A program made the position numbers and the translations under genes. Under the pieces are notes generated by a model. The model had not been told where the DNA came from and ran no database searches. It worked only from the letters and a program-made list of their open reading frames with translations. Below are positions 1 through 8,509 of a DNA stretch of 64,000 nt, in pieces. The stretch lies in the NCBI RefSeq assembly GCF_000826545.1, contig NZ_CDME01000013.1:16869-80868 (forward strand), in the 5' to 3' direction. This DNA comes from Kibdelosporangium sp. MJ126-NF4 (GTDB lineage: Bacteria > Actinomycetota > Actinomycetes > Mycobacteriales > Pseudonocardiaceae). Every line of letters begins with the position of its first letter. The stretch's first letter is position 1.

Positions 1-123
1 GGCCTGCTTCCCCGCCGCGGCGACCGCCTCATCGACCACGTCCCGCGGCACCGACCCGGTCAGCACACCGATCGAAACCCAGTCGGTCAACGAACCACCC
101 GCCACCACACCATTCCGTGCCAC
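1..123 (-). CDS. IS4-family transposase, N-terminal fragment cut by window edge
   Basis: The reading frame from a GTG at 123 runs leftward off the window without a stop. It gives about 41 residues including LTDWVSIGVLTGSVPRD and VVDEAVAAAGK. This matches the N-terminal domain pattern of IS4-type transposases in actinomycetes (L-T-D-x-I/V-S-I-G-V-L-T, then a short proline turn and V-D-E-x-x-A-x-A-G). The catalytic DDE part would lie outside the window. An in-frame stop lies 12 bp upstream of the GTG, so the 5' end is here. The element probably ends somewhere in 185-210, but no second end is visible to prove the terminal inverted repeat. The family assignment rests on the N-terminus only. Confidence 0.6.
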   Translation of the reverse strand, partial: MARNGVVAGGSLTDWVSIGVLTGSVPRDVVDEAVAAAGKQA

Positions 124-184
124 AACACCCGATCATCCAGACCAGCCACCCCACCACACCCAACGACACGCCACCACACCATGA

Positions 185-470
185 TCAACTTAAGCTAAGT
201 GGCATTGGGGCGCGGGGCGCCCCTCCCGTATGACCTGCCAAAGGAAACCACGGCGTGCCGGGAGGTCGGTACCGCCTGCGCTGTGGGTTGGGTTTCGTAG
301 GCCGACCTCCCGACACGCCGTGGTATGGCTACGCCCAGGCCATACGGGAGGGACACCCCACGAACCACACCCCTGCGCATTTGCGCGCAGGCCATTTAGG
401 AACCGGGACCCGCGCACACCACCCACACACGACCGGCTTATCGACTTTCCGACTTTGACGGGATCCTGCC
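185..470. repeat. Non-coding element with long inverted repeat and a dispersed end motif
   Basis: This 290-base stretch has no convincing gene. It contains two nested inverted repeats. CCCTCCCGTATG at 221-232 pairs with 341-352, and a 22-nt arm at 248-269 pairs with 302-323 with one mismatch around a 32-nt loop. A smaller hairpin (CCTGCGC / GCGCAGG) is at 372-391. It ends with a segment at about 414-462 (starting GCGCACACCACCCACACA and ending in a CTTTGACG core) that recurs in diverged form at about 40806-40850. It could be a MITE-like or REP-like element or the flank of the neighbouring insertion sequence. A strong RNA hairpin acting as terminator or attenuator before the MFS gene is also possible. 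Confidence 0.55.
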
Positions 471-471
471 C

Positions 472-1746
472 ATGACCATGAGCCCTGACCACACTTGCCC
501 GGTCCCCGCGCAGGTCGATCCCGGCACCGACACCGACACCGACACCGACACCGGCACTGACACTGGCACTGACACCGGCTCGTACTGGCCCGCCGTCACT
601 GCGGTGGCGTTGTCCGCGACCGTCGCCGTCATGCCGGGCTTCGCTCTCGGCGCGATGGCGGGCCCCATCCAGGCCGATCTGCACATCTCCGGTACGACGC
701 TCGGGCTGGCCATGAGCGTCTTCTACGCCGCCACCGCGCTTGGCTCCCCGATCACCAGGCGTTTGGCCAGGCGGTTCCCGACACCGGCTGTGCTGGCGAC
801 CTCCGCGGTGACCGCGGCCGCGGCGATGGCCGTGATCTCCCAGATCCATGCTCTGCCCGGGTTGTTCAGTGTGTTGGTCGTCGCGGGTGTCGCCAACGGG
901 CTCGTCCAGCCCGCCGCGGGCCGCGTGATCGCCATGCGGGTCCCGGCTCGGCGGCGCTCGCTGGCCGCAGGCATCGTTGGGGCCGCTCTGGGTGCGGCCA
1001 CCTTCATCCCCGGTCTGCTGGTCACCTTTGTCGTCGAACCCCACGGCTGGCGGGCCGCCATGCTCATCGCCGCCTTCATCGCCCTGGCCGTGGTCGTCCT
1101 GGCCCCGCTGGCTCAGGCACCCGGTTCGTCGTCCGTTTCCGCACTGCGGCCCGCCGTCACCGGCACTGCCGCGACTATCCCACCCGCGGCTGTGCTTCGG
1201 CGTGTGCTGCCGCTCTGGGCTCTGGCCGCTGCCCTGTCGGCCACCGGCAACAACGCGGTCGCCTCCTACTTCGTCCAGCTCGGCCATCACGCGGGCCTGG
1301 CCACGGCTCTCACCGGCAACCTGCTGTCCGCCGGAGCGTTGATCGCCGTCGCCGTCCGTGTCTCCGTTGGGCTCGCCACCGACCGTGCGCCGCACCACAA
1401 CCCCGCTGTCGTCACCGCCATGATGTCCGTTGGGGCAATTGGTCTGGCACTGATCGCCTCTGGCACCGCCGCGGGGTTTGTGATCGGTGCGATCCTGGCC
1501 TTCTCCGCGGGATGGGGCTGGACCGGGCTGCTCCTGGCGACCACCTTGCGGCTGGTTCCCGGCCGGGCCGAACTTGCTGGCCACACTGTTCAGACCGGCC
1601 TCTACACCGGCGCCGCCGTGGCCCCGTTCACCTTCAGCGCTCTCTCCACCGCCTTCAGCTTCGGCACGGCGTCCCTGCTCGCTGCCGCTGCCGGGCTGAC
1701 CGCCGCTGTTCTTCTGGCCGGGGGCGCGAAACTTCTGCGCCGCTGA
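472..1746 (+). CDS. MFS transporter (drug-exporter type)
   Basis: This 424-residue, very hydrophobic protein has about 12 predicted membrane segments and fits a major facilitator exporter. The loop after helix 2 carries the conserved basic pattern (PITRRLARRF), and helix 4/5 has the G-rich stretch AAGIVGAALGAA. The family substrate cannot be read from sequence; homologues export drugs or take up small anions. The N-terminus before the first helix is a low-complexity run of alternating Asp/Gly and Thr encoded by nine hexanucleotide units (523-576). The start is ambiguous between ATG 472 and ATG 478, because no good Shine-Dalgarno is visible. It stands alone, downstream of a hairpin-rich element. 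Confidence 0.85.
   Translation: MTMSPDHTCPVPAQVDPGTDTDTDTDTGTDTGTDTGSYWPAVTAVALSATVAVMPGFALGAMAGPIQADLHISGTTLGLAMSVFYAATALGSPITRRLARRFPTPAVLATSAVTAAAAMAVISQIHALPGLFSVLVVAGVANGLVQPAAGRVIAMRVPARRRSLAAGIVGAALGAATFIPGLLVTFVVEPHGWRAAMLIAAFIALAVVVLAPLAQAPGSSSVSALRPAVTGTAATIPPAAVLRRVLPLWALAAALSATGNNAVASYFVQLGHHAGLATALTGNLLSAGALIAVAVRVSVGLATDRAPHHNPAVVTAMMSVGAIGLALIASGTAAGFVIGAILAFSAGWGWTGLLLATTLRLVPGRAELAGHTVQTGLYTGAAVAPFTFSALSTAFSFGTASLLAAAAGLTAAVLLAGGAKLLRR
523..576 (+). repeat. In-frame hexanucleotide tandem repeat (GRCACY) in MFS N-terminus
   Basis: There are nine consecutive 6-bp units, GGCACC, four GACACC, GGCACT, GACACT, GGCACT and GACACC. They encode alternating Gly/Asp-Thr. Because the unit is two codons, unit-number changes would alter N-terminal length without shifting the frame. 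Confidence 0.9.
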
Positions 1747-1819
1747 CCTTCACGTTTGCCTCCCTCCACGGTGGGTATTTCGATCTCTACCACCAGAACA
1801 GGACGACATAGGACCTCAG

Positions 1820-2071
1820 ATGAGTCTCTGCCGGGAAACGAAGGGTGAGAGTCGCGCAACCGCGGTCGACGTACTGCCGCGCGCGCTGACTGCCGCCTAC
1901 TTCGTCCTGGCGATTCACGGCCTGCTCCTGCTGGTCGGCGCAGATCTGACGTTGTCCGGTCCGTCGTTGACGCCAGGGCAATGTCTCGCCGCCGCGTGTG
2001 TGTACCTACTCAGGCGTGTGTGGCTCGCGGTGGACAACGACCGAGCGCCCGGCGGCTCCGCAGGGCGTTGA
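1820..2071 (+). CDS. Small putative membrane protein (83 aa)
   Basis: An 83-residue reading frame starts at ATG 1820. It has one clear hydrophobic segment (residues about 24-42, AYFVLAIHGLLLLVGADL) and a second, weaker one (about 53-70) followed by a basic, hydrophilic tail. I do not recognise the family. It follows the MFS gene by 73 bp on the same strand, and no strong ribosome binding site is seen. It may be a genuine small membrane protein or a chance frame in high-GC DNA. Confidence 0.4.
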   Translation: MSLCRETKGESRATAVDVLPRALTAAYFVLAIHGLLLLVGADLTLSGPSLTPGQCLAAACVYLLRRVWLAVDNDRAPGGSAGR

Positions 2072-2167
2072 GCCAGGCCCCCACCTGCGGATCTTCACGC
2101 AGGCAGGGGCCCTGATTGGCGCGGGCACACACTTGGGCACATCACCAGCGCGTACCCCTGTGATCAG

Positions 2168-2446
2168 TCAGCCGTTGTTGTCACCGTCGTCGTGGTCGCC
2201 CACGAGGAGTTGCCATTCGCCGGAATGGATGTCGAAATCGCACGTGAAGTGGTCCCAGTCCTCGTACCACTGACCGGCCATGCCCGTCTCCATACAGTCC
2301 GTGACATCGTCGAAGCCCTCAACGTATGTCCACATCGCATCCGGTCCGTGTCCATTGTCGACAGGTGTGGCCTGCGCGGTGGACACGGGCAGCAGAGACA
2401 TCGTGGTTGCGGCGGCCAGGACACCGGCGGCCAGGAACTTGCGCAT
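2168..2446 (-). CDS. Small secreted acidic protein (92 aa)
   Basis: The protein has a textbook Sec signal peptide: a basic start (MRKFLAAG), a hydrophobic core and an A-Q-A cleavage region near residue 26. The mature part has about 66 residues. It is acidic, rich in Trp/Asp/Gly, contains two cysteines that could form one disulphide, and ends in a run of Asp and Asn residues. A Shine-Dalgarno-like GGAG lies about 10 bp upstream of the ATG. It is not assigned to a family. It is likely an extracellular or wall-associated peptide of unknown role. Confidence 0.65.
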   Translation of the reverse strand: MRKFLAAGVLAAATTMSLLPVSTAQATPVDNGHGPDAMWTYVEGFDDVTDCMETGMAGQWYEDWDHFTCDFDIHSGEWQLLVGDHDDGDNNG

Positions 2447-2553
2447 GATCTGGGTCTCCGTTCTTCGGTGGGCGGACTCGGACGAATCCGCTCCCTCGTT
2501 GGGATACCCGGAGAACGTGCCACGATTGGTGGGTTCGCTGCCCTCAGGTGTGA

Positions 2554-4068
2554 TCAGGCTGGGTCGATCCGTCGCGCGGTGTCACGATCGTGGAAACGCG
2601 GGCGCATCAGCAGCGGTCCGGCCGGTCCGCCGGTGAAGGACACCTGGCGGACAACCGGTTCGGCGGACACCCGGTCGAAATCGAGTCGCTGCACGAGCGT
2701 CGCGACAACCAGCGTGGTTTCCAGGTTCGCGAAGCCGGACGCCACACACATGCGTTTGCCCGCGCCGAAGGGCATCGTCGCCTGCTTCTGGTCACGTCGC
2801 AGGTTCGCGTCGAGGTAACGGCTCGGGTCGAATTCCCCGCCCTTCTCCCACAACCGGCGATTGCGGTGTACACCGTGGACGATGACCGCGATCGTCGTCC
2901 CCGCGGGGACTGGGAAGTCGCCCAGCATGTCGTCCTCTTTGGCCGTACGCGCGAGGGCGACGACCGGCGGGTAGAGCCGCATCGTCTCCGCGACGACGGC
3001 ACGCACCCACGGCAGGTTCTCGACGTCCTCGGCGGTCGCGGGCCGCCCGCCGAGGACCTCGTCGACTTCCTGACGTACCCGGTCACGCACGTCAGGATGC
3101 TGGGCGAGCAGGTACCACAGCCAGGTCAGCGCCGTCGCCGTGGTCTCCATGCCCGCGCCCATGAACGTCATCAACTCGTCATGGATCTCGCGGTCGTCAT
3201 AGCGGTATCCCGTCTCCGGGTCACGGGCCGCCATCAGCAGCGCCAGCAGGTTGTCCTCGCCGGTGGTCACACCGGAACGGTGATCCGCGATCATCCTCGC
3301 GACGATTCGCTCGGTGTAGCGCAGGTCGCGCATGGCCCGTGGCGCGATCACCCATGCGATCGACCGCAGCACCCGCACCGGCAGACGCGAATTGTCCTGC
3401 CTGTGCAGACGTGCGCCGATGGCGTGCAGGGGGTGGGCGAGATTCGTCATGAACCCCACCCCGAACAGGTTGAGCAGCCGGGACAGGACCACTTCGGACA
3501 TCGGTCCGTCCACAGCGGAGCCGAACATCGTTCGCGAGGTCACGTCGAGCGTCAGCCGGTTCATCTCCACCGAGACGTCGACCGGATCACCACCCGCCGA
3601 CAACTGCCTGATCCGGTCGGCGGCATCCATGGCGGCATCGACCATGGCCCCGGCGAAGCGGTCGAAGTTCCGCTTCGCGAAGATCGGTTGGACCAGCCGC
3701 CTGTTGCGCTGCCACAACCGGTCGTCCAGATCGGTCACCAGGCCCCGGCCGAACGCCACCGCGAGCATGTCGTAGTCGGGACTCTTCTTGTAGTTGTCCT
3801 GGTTGGCCACCAGCACGTGCCGAGCGAGTTCCGGACTGCGCACGATCACGAACTTCGCGAACGGGAGCCTGGCGACAACCACGTCGTCCTGGCCGGGCAG
3901 ATCCGCCGCGTAGTCCAGAATCGTGTGGTCACGCACCTGCCGCAACGAGCCCAAAGCGATCTTCCACGAGCGCCACCAGGACACCTCGGTCCGGTGCCAA
4001 CGCACGAACGTCGGCGCCCACCGGGGCGGATACGTTGTCGACTTGGGCGTCACCAGCGCAACGTACAT
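2554..4068 (-). CDS. Cytochrome P450 (504 aa, CYP102/fungal-like long form)
   Basis: This heme-thiolate monooxygenase shows the I-helix oxygen-binding motif (AGMETTATA), the K-helix ExxR (ETMR), and the Cys-ligand loop FGAGKRMCVASGFA near the C-terminus. Spacing and length (about 500 residues rather than the roughly 400 of typical actinomycete P450s), and features such as PVPAGTTIAVIVHGVHRN, resemble the bacterial class related to CYP4/CYP102-type fatty-acid or terpenoid hydroxylases. I place the start at ATG 4068; the frame stays open 28 codons further upstream, but those codons look non-coding. No ferredoxin or reductase is adjacent. The NACHT gene starts upstream on the same strand and ends 93 bp before this start, so the two may be co-transcribed. 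Confidence 0.9.
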   Translation of the reverse strand: MYVALVTPKSTTYPPRWAPTFVRWHRTEVSWWRSWKIALGSLRQVRDHTILDYAADLPGQDDVVVARLPFAKFVIVRSPELARHVLVANQDNYKKSPDYDMLAVAFGRGLVTDLDDRLWQRNRRLVQPIFAKRNFDRFAGAMVDAAMDAADRIRQLSAGGDPVDVSVEMNRLTLDVTSRTMFGSAVDGPMSEVVLSRLLNLFGVGFMTNLAHPLHAIGARLHRQDNSRLPVRVLRSIAWVIAPRAMRDLRYTERIVARMIADHRSGVTTGEDNLLALLMAARDPETGYRYDDREIHDELMTFMGAGMETTATALTWLWYLLAQHPDVRDRVRQEVDEVLGGRPATAEDVENLPWVRAVVAETMRLYPPVVALARTAKEDDMLGDFPVPAGTTIAVIVHGVHRNRRLWEKGGEFDPSRYLDANLRRDQKQATMPFGAGKRMCVASGFANLETTLVVATLVQRLDFDRVSAEPVVRQVSFTGGPAGPLLMRPRFHDRDTARRIDPA

Positions 4069-4161
4069 CCCATCACGACAGACCGTAACAACCAGCGCGG
4101 TTTCTGTCAGAAAGACAGCATTCCCGGCCGGAAACCCGTACGACCGGCACAATCACGGGCA

Positions 4162-7100
4162 TCACTCGGCGTACTTGATCCGCACCCGCGGGCCGACGCT
4201 GTCCACACCAAGGTGTTCGTCGTCGCGTGAGAGGCTCAGCGTCAGTGTCGCGTCAGCCAGCGACGCCACATCCACCGGCACGCCGTTGTCGTAGATGCCG
4301 AGCAGGTCCAACGGCAGCGCGGAGAACGGCTGCACAGTCCCGACCGGTGAACCGTAAAGCCACAGGTCGTGCAGGTTGGGGAACAGCTCGGCGACGCGCC
4401 GCGCGTCGAGCCGCCGGTTGCCGATGAGCCGCAACGAGGTGACCATCGGCCATGGTTCGCCCGTGCTGGTCGACAGGCTCGCCGAGTTCCACAACCACAG
4501 GTTCGCCAGCTTGGGCAAGGCGTCCAGCGGTGCGTAGTCCACCACGTCGTCCACCCGGCCGAGCCCGAGTATCTCCACTCCCGGCAGGTCACGGACGAAG
4601 TCGATATCGGTGAACGACGCCTGTTGGAAGATCCGGAGTGTCTCCAGGTTCGGCAGACCGGCCAACGAGCCCAGCCCGGTGTAGTCCGACGCCGAGTTGA
4701 GCGACACATGCGCCAGCCCGCCGTGCTGCGCCAGCGGTGCGAGATCGACCGTTCGCGGTTCGAGTTGCAGGAACACCGTGGTGAGCGCGGGCAAGTCGAC
4801 CAGGATGTCCAGGTCGGGCACGGCCTGGTCGATGCTGATCCACAGATCTGTCAGGTGCCGCAACGCTTTCACATGCGGCAGGAACCGGGTCGCCGACGCG
4901 ATCAGCCAGCCACCACCGAGTGGCGCGTCGGCGAGCACCTCCTCGGCGTAGCGCTGTGGGTCGAAGTAGTCCCAGCCGTTGATCAGTTCGAGCTGGACCT
5001 TGGTCCGCCGGTCGGACGCGTATCCCGCGAGCCTGCTGAGCGCCTCGGTGTTCGCGGTCAGTGCCGCCGTGCGGACCGTCGCGGCGGCCGACGTCTCACT
5101 CAGTTCATCCAAAGTAGACGGAAGGTATCGCAGCACCCGGTGGCCGATGGCGGCGAGCGAGACGGTCTCCTTCACACCGCGGGGCGGGACGAGGTGCTGC
5201 CGGATCAGCGAGTCGATCCGCTTGTGCACGACCGGGTCGATGTCGATCACGGTCTCCAGGCACGCGGCGGCCAGTAGCCACAGGTGACGCGCGTGCGCGG
5301 GTTCCCGGTCGGCGCGGTCCACGATCTCGGTGAGCAGTTCGTCGGCCTGTTTCTTCTTCGCGTGGCCACACGCCATCACGATCGCGTCCCACCAGGCGTC
5401 GACGTGCGCGTGACCGACCAGTGTGTCGATGTGCCCCTGTTCGGTGGCCTCGCTGGCCGCCAGGTAGTCCTGGAAGGCGCGGTGCACGAAGTCCACTCTG
5501 CCGGGCGCCGGTTGCCGCAACACCCCGCTGCGCTCGATCAGGTGATCAAGGATCTCGCGAGCGGATCGCGTCACGTCCGGCATGCCGGGCAGTTTGCGCT
5601 CGACGTGGTCCAGTGCCTTGTCCTCGACCAGCTCGATCCGGTTGGCCAGGGTCAGCCGCCAGGCGATGTCGCGCAGCAGCACGCGTTTGCGCCCGGCGTC
5701 CAGCGGGCTGTCGATCCCCCTCCTGGTGTCCCGGATCTCCAGCAGCATGGTCAACGCTCGCGCGTACAGGTCCATTCGGTCGCGCGGCAGCTGTGCTCCG
5801 TGGTCGAGGTTCAGCGCGCACAACATGGCGCACAGCATCGGGTTCGCGCCCAGCGTGCGCAGATGTGGCACACATTCGAACTGGCTGAGCAAGCGTTGTT
5901 CGGCATCGACGAGTTCGCTCGGCTCGCACGGCAGTGAACGGGCGTGGGACGCCGCCCGGTGCCACCGTCCGACGAACTCCCGCTGGTCGTCCTGGTCCAT
6001 CTGTTCGAGGGTGACGGTGGAGAAATCCACATCGGCCAGCCACTTCTCGTCCACGGCCGCAGGGCGGGCGGTCACCACCACGCGCGCGTCGGGAAACGTC
6101 ACGACAAGGTCGTGCAGCCACGCGTGGATCTTGTGCCGTTGCCCGGCGGGTACCTCGTCCACGCCGTCGACCAGGATCAGGCCGGTGCCGTCGAGCAACC
6201 GCCGATGCGCCCAGCCATCGGGCATCTCGGCCGCGCGCATCGGCCAGCTGTGCGCGACGAACTGTTCCGGCGGCGGGAGTTCTCCCCCGGCGTAACTGCG
6301 CAGCCGGATGGGGAAAGGGACGCAGCCGTTCCACGGTTCGAGCTGCGCGGTGAACCCGGACCGGGCCGCCGACACGGCCAGCCAGTCCAGCAGCGTGGTC
6401 TTGCCGGAGCCCGCCTCGCCTCGCACCAGCGTGCGCCCGGACGTACAGATCGCGGCTTCCGCGCGCATCGAGCCGCCGTGTTCGTCGGGCTGGCCGAACC
6501 AGTTCCGCTCGGGGTGCTCCCGCGGGGAACGTGGCTTGCGGGGCCGGTTCTCCGAGACGCTCATGCTCAGGTACGCCGTGCTCAACGCGAGACGCGGCTG
6601 GTCCTTGGCGCTCTGACCCAGCATTTCCATCCGGTCGAGGCTCACCGACAGGTGGTGGAGGTAGGCGGCGGTGAACTCGTCGTCGTGGTCTGTTCCGTTG
6701 GGGGCGTGCAGGCTGGTTCGCGGAAGGCGCGCCAACAGCTCGTCCAGCTGCGCCGACTGGGTGGACAACCGGGCCAGGGTCTCGGCCAACGCCCGTGGCG
6801 GGAAGGCAGGCAGGTGCCGCACCACCTGGACGAGGTGACGGCATGCCTGGTCGAGAACCGCCCGGTAGATCGAGGCCGCGGCCTCGGACAGCCCCGCGCT
6901 GCGCGGCTCGTGCGGGGAGCGGTCACGGACGTACTTCGACAGTTGGTCGGGGCTCGCGTCGGTGGCGAAGAGGATGTCGTCGGACAGGTCGGCGGCGGCG
7001 AGCGCGTCGGTTGCCGCCGCCAGTGCGGCCTGGATCTCGTTCTCCGGGAGCGAGGCGAGCCGGTCGGTGAGCATGCCGTTGAGGTGTTCGGCCACTTGCA

Positions 7101-7245
7101 GGCCGATCGTGTCGACCAGGTTCTCCAGTTTGCGAACCTGCAGCGGATCACCGAGCTCCGCCGCGGCGAGTTCCAGCAGCGAGGCGGCTCGCACCTTGCG
7201 GCTGCTGCGCCGTCGTAACCACGCCGCTGCCGCCTTGGTGGCCAC
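4162..7245 (-). CDS. NACHT-domain NTPase with C-terminal leucine-rich repeats (bNACHT, possible antiphage protein)
   Basis: This 1027-residue protein has three parts. Residues 1 to about 250 are a helical N-terminal region rich in Ala/Leu. Residues about 265-600 are a NACHT NTPase with Walker A GEAGSGKTT (276-284), Walker B LILVDGVDEVP (356-366) and a sensor-like VVVTARP. The C-terminal part is helical and then has irregular leucine-rich repeats (about 780-990; LPNLETLRIF, LPKLANLWLW, FPNLHDLWLY). The domain order is that of bacterial NACHT proteins related to eukaryotic NLRs, several of which defend against phage. The start is a GTG at 7245 with no strong Shine-Dalgarno. No recognisable effector (nuclease, TIR, protease) is fused, so the N-terminal helical domain would be the effector or oligomerisation part. 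The immune role is inferred from the family. Confidence 0.85.
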   Translation of the reverse strand: MATKAAAAWLRRRSSRKVRAASLLELAAAELGDPLQVRKLENLVDTIGLQVAEHLNGMLTDRLASLPENEIQAALAAATDALAAADLSDDILFATDASPDQLSKYVRDRSPHEPRSAGLSEAAASIYRAVLDQACRHLVQVVRHLPAFPPRALAETLARLSTQSAQLDELLARLPRTSLHAPNGTDHDDEFTAAYLHHLSVSLDRMEMLGQSAKDQPRLALSTAYLSMSVSENRPRKPRSPREHPERNWFGQPDEHGGSMRAEAAICTSGRTLVRGEAGSGKTTLLDWLAVSAARSGFTAQLEPWNGCVPFPIRLRSYAGGELPPPEQFVAHSWPMRAAEMPDGWAHRRLLDGTGLILVDGVDEVPAGQRHKIHAWLHDLVVTFPDARVVVTARPAAVDEKWLADVDFSTVTLEQMDQDDQREFVGRWHRAASHARSLPCEPSELVDAEQRLLSQFECVPHLRTLGANPMLCAMLCALNLDHGAQLPRDRMDLYARALTMLLEIRDTRRGIDSPLDAGRKRVLLRDIAWRLTLANRIELVEDKALDHVERKLPGMPDVTRSAREILDHLIERSGVLRQPAPGRVDFVHRAFQDYLAASEATEQGHIDTLVGHAHVDAWWDAIVMACGHAKKKQADELLTEIVDRADREPAHARHLWLLAAACLETVIDIDPVVHKRIDSLIRQHLVPPRGVKETVSLAAIGHRVLRYLPSTLDELSETSAAATVRTAALTANTEALSRLAGYASDRRTKVQLELINGWDYFDPQRYAEEVLADAPLGGGWLIASATRFLPHVKALRHLTDLWISIDQAVPDLDILVDLPALTTVFLQLEPRTVDLAPLAQHGGLAHVSLNSASDYTGLGSLAGLPNLETLRIFQQASFTDIDFVRDLPGVEILGLGRVDDVVDYAPLDALPKLANLWLWNSASLSTSTGEPWPMVTSLRLIGNRRLDARRVAELFPNLHDLWLYGSPVGTVQPFSALPLDLLGIYDNGVPVDVASLADATLTLSLSRDDEHLGVDSVGPRVRIKYAE

Positions 7246-7389
7246 TGTCTGGCCGATTTTGATGACTTCCAGGCCGGTGATGGCGTCCTCCCCGGGCGCG
7301 ATCCGTGGCCATCACCGTACTCAGCGCGGTCCTCGCCCCACGACATACCCCGTCACTCGCGACCTGGTGACCGCGCCGATGCCCTGGTG

Positions 7390-7716
7390 CTACTTCCCGG
7401 TTGTGCCGGGTTCCCCGCTGAGGGATTCCTGATAGATGTCCGCGTAGGTGCGGGAGTCCTTCACCAGGTCGTCGCAGAAGGCCGCGACGTCGTTGCCGAT
7501 GAGCTCCAGTACTCCCTTTCCGGCCGCCACGCCCTCCTCGAAGAATTCGAGGATCCCCGTGAGCAGGGACCCGTCGGCCAGCCCGACCGGCCCGATCTTG
7601 AAGTAGTACCGCTGAATCTCCTTGTAGACGATCTCGTAGTCCCGTGGGAGCGCCTTGACCCGGGCCATGTGCGCCCGCCACTGCTTCTTGCCTTCGATGA
7701 TGTCCTGGATACCCAC
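7390..7716 (-). CDS. DUF1048-family protein (second copy)
   Basis: A 108-residue protein of the DUF1048 type, with a GKKQWRAHMARVKALPRDY opening, a central YYFKIGP and a helical C-terminal half with GNDVAAFCDDLV. It starts with GTG at 7716, only one base after the stop of the first DUF1048 gene, so translation is probably coupled. DUF1048 proteins are small, helical, probably cytosolic and nearly always encoded beside a PadR regulator; no biochemical function is established. The two copies here share the pattern W-x-x-H/F-x-x-R-x-x-x-L-P-x-D and are clearly paralogous. Confidence 0.8.
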   Translation of the reverse strand: MGIQDIIEGKKQWRAHMARVKALPRDYEIVYKEIQRYYFKIGPVGLADGSLLTGILEFFEEGVAAGKGVLELIGNDVAAFCDDLVKDSRTYADIYQESLSGEPGTTGK

Positions 7717-7717
7717 G

Positions 7718-8074
7718 TCAGCCTCCTACCTGGCCCAGTTTCCTTGCGACGTTCCTGTTCAACTGTTCGCGCCACCGGTCGCGGAAGGTCCTGGCTCCTT
7801 CGCCACCGGCCAGCGCCGCGCAGAAGCCCTCGATGTCGTCCCCCAGCACCTCGTGAATGCTCTGCCCATCGGACGCCGTCTCTTCGAGCAGGCCCAGTAC
7901 GCCGTCGAGAATCGGCATCAGGTTGCGGCCGGTGAAGTCCGCGTAGGGAAACAGATGACCCTTGATCTTCTCCCACGCCGCCCGGTGGTCGGCGGGCAAT
8001 GCCTCGGCCCTGGCTTCGAACGCCTTCCATTCCCTGGTGAGATCGTTGCCCGTGATGGTGTCCCAGAAGTTCAT
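7718..8074 (-). CDS. DUF1048-family protein (first copy)
   Basis: A 118-residue DUF1048 protein beginning MNFWDTITGNDLTREW. It shares LPADHRAAWEKIK and LGDDIEGFCAAL with the copy that follows it. The start chosen is ATG 8074, which overlaps the PadR stop codon (ATGA), the usual arrangement of this operon. The upstream in-frame ATG would overlap PadR heavily and is unlikely. Its role is unknown; it is presumed to be controlled by the PadR protein encoded just before it. Confidence 0.8.
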   Translation of the reverse strand: MNFWDTITGNDLTREWKAFEARAEALPADHRAAWEKIKGHLFPYADFTGRNLMPILDGVLGLLEETASDGQSIHEVLGDDIEGFCAALAGGEGARTFRDRWREQLNRNVARKLGQVGG

Positions 8075-8397
8075 GCCCCGCCCTCCTTGAGCTTGACGAT
8101 CCGTGATGAGATGTACTCCCACTTCGCCCAGAACGTCGCGAGTTCGTCGCGCCCCGCGTCGTTGAGCGCGTAGAACTTGCGCGGCGGGCCCTGCTCCGAC
8201 GGTCGTTTCGTGACCTGGACGAGCCCGTTCTTCTCCAGTCGCAACAGGATCGTGTACACCGTTCCCTCGACGACGTCGACGAAGCCGAGTTCGTTCAGCC
8301 GACGCGTGATGGCGTACCCGTAGGTCTCCTCGCTGCCGATGATCTCAAGCACACAGCCCTCGAGCGTGCCCTTCAGCATCTCCGTCAGGTCGTCCAT
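8071..8397 (-). CDS. PadR-family transcriptional regulator
   Basis: A 108-residue winged-helix repressor with the PadR signature YGYAITRRLNELGF, then GTVYTILLRLEKNGLV, followed by the basic wing (GPPRKFYALNDAGR) and a short C-terminal helix for dimerisation. The start is ATG 8397; 20 further upstream codons are open but non-coding in character. It is first gene of a PadR-DUF1048-DUF1048 operon with overlapping stop/start codons. The 25-bp palindrome 44 bp upstream is the probable autoregulatory operator. PadR proteins of this size (PadR-s2/LmrR-like) often release DNA on binding hydrophobic or aromatic ligands. Confidence 0.88.
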   Translation of the reverse strand: MDDLTEMLKGTLEGCVLEIIGSEETYGYAITRRLNELGFVDVVEGTVYTILLRLEKNGLVQVTKRPSEQGPPRKFYALNDAGRDELATFWAKWEYISSRIVKLKEGGA

Positions 8398-8441
8398 CCC
8401 AGTCCTCCCCTGCCACATCGACACTCGGCACATCGGCACAC

Positions 8442-8466
8442 TAGTACTTGGTGGCACCGAGTACTA
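8442..8466. promoter_or_regulatory. 25-bp palindromic operator upstream of padR operon
   Basis: Nearly perfect inverted repeat, with arms TAGTACTTGGTG and CACCGAGTACTA around a central G and one mismatched pair. It lies in the only intergenic space upstream of the PadR operon, where PadR autoregulatory sites are normally found. Binding is inferred. Confidence 0.7.
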
Positions 8467-8509
8467 CTACACGATATCACAAGGTAGTGGAGGTGCCCAG
8501 CGCCCGGGA

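Noticed and set aside
4200..6900. Long open frames on both strands opposite the NACHT gene (for example 5546-6844 minus, 5944-7218 plus)
   Set aside because: Arg/Pro/Gly-rich shadow frames of high-GC DNA with no domains; the NACHT frame explains the region.
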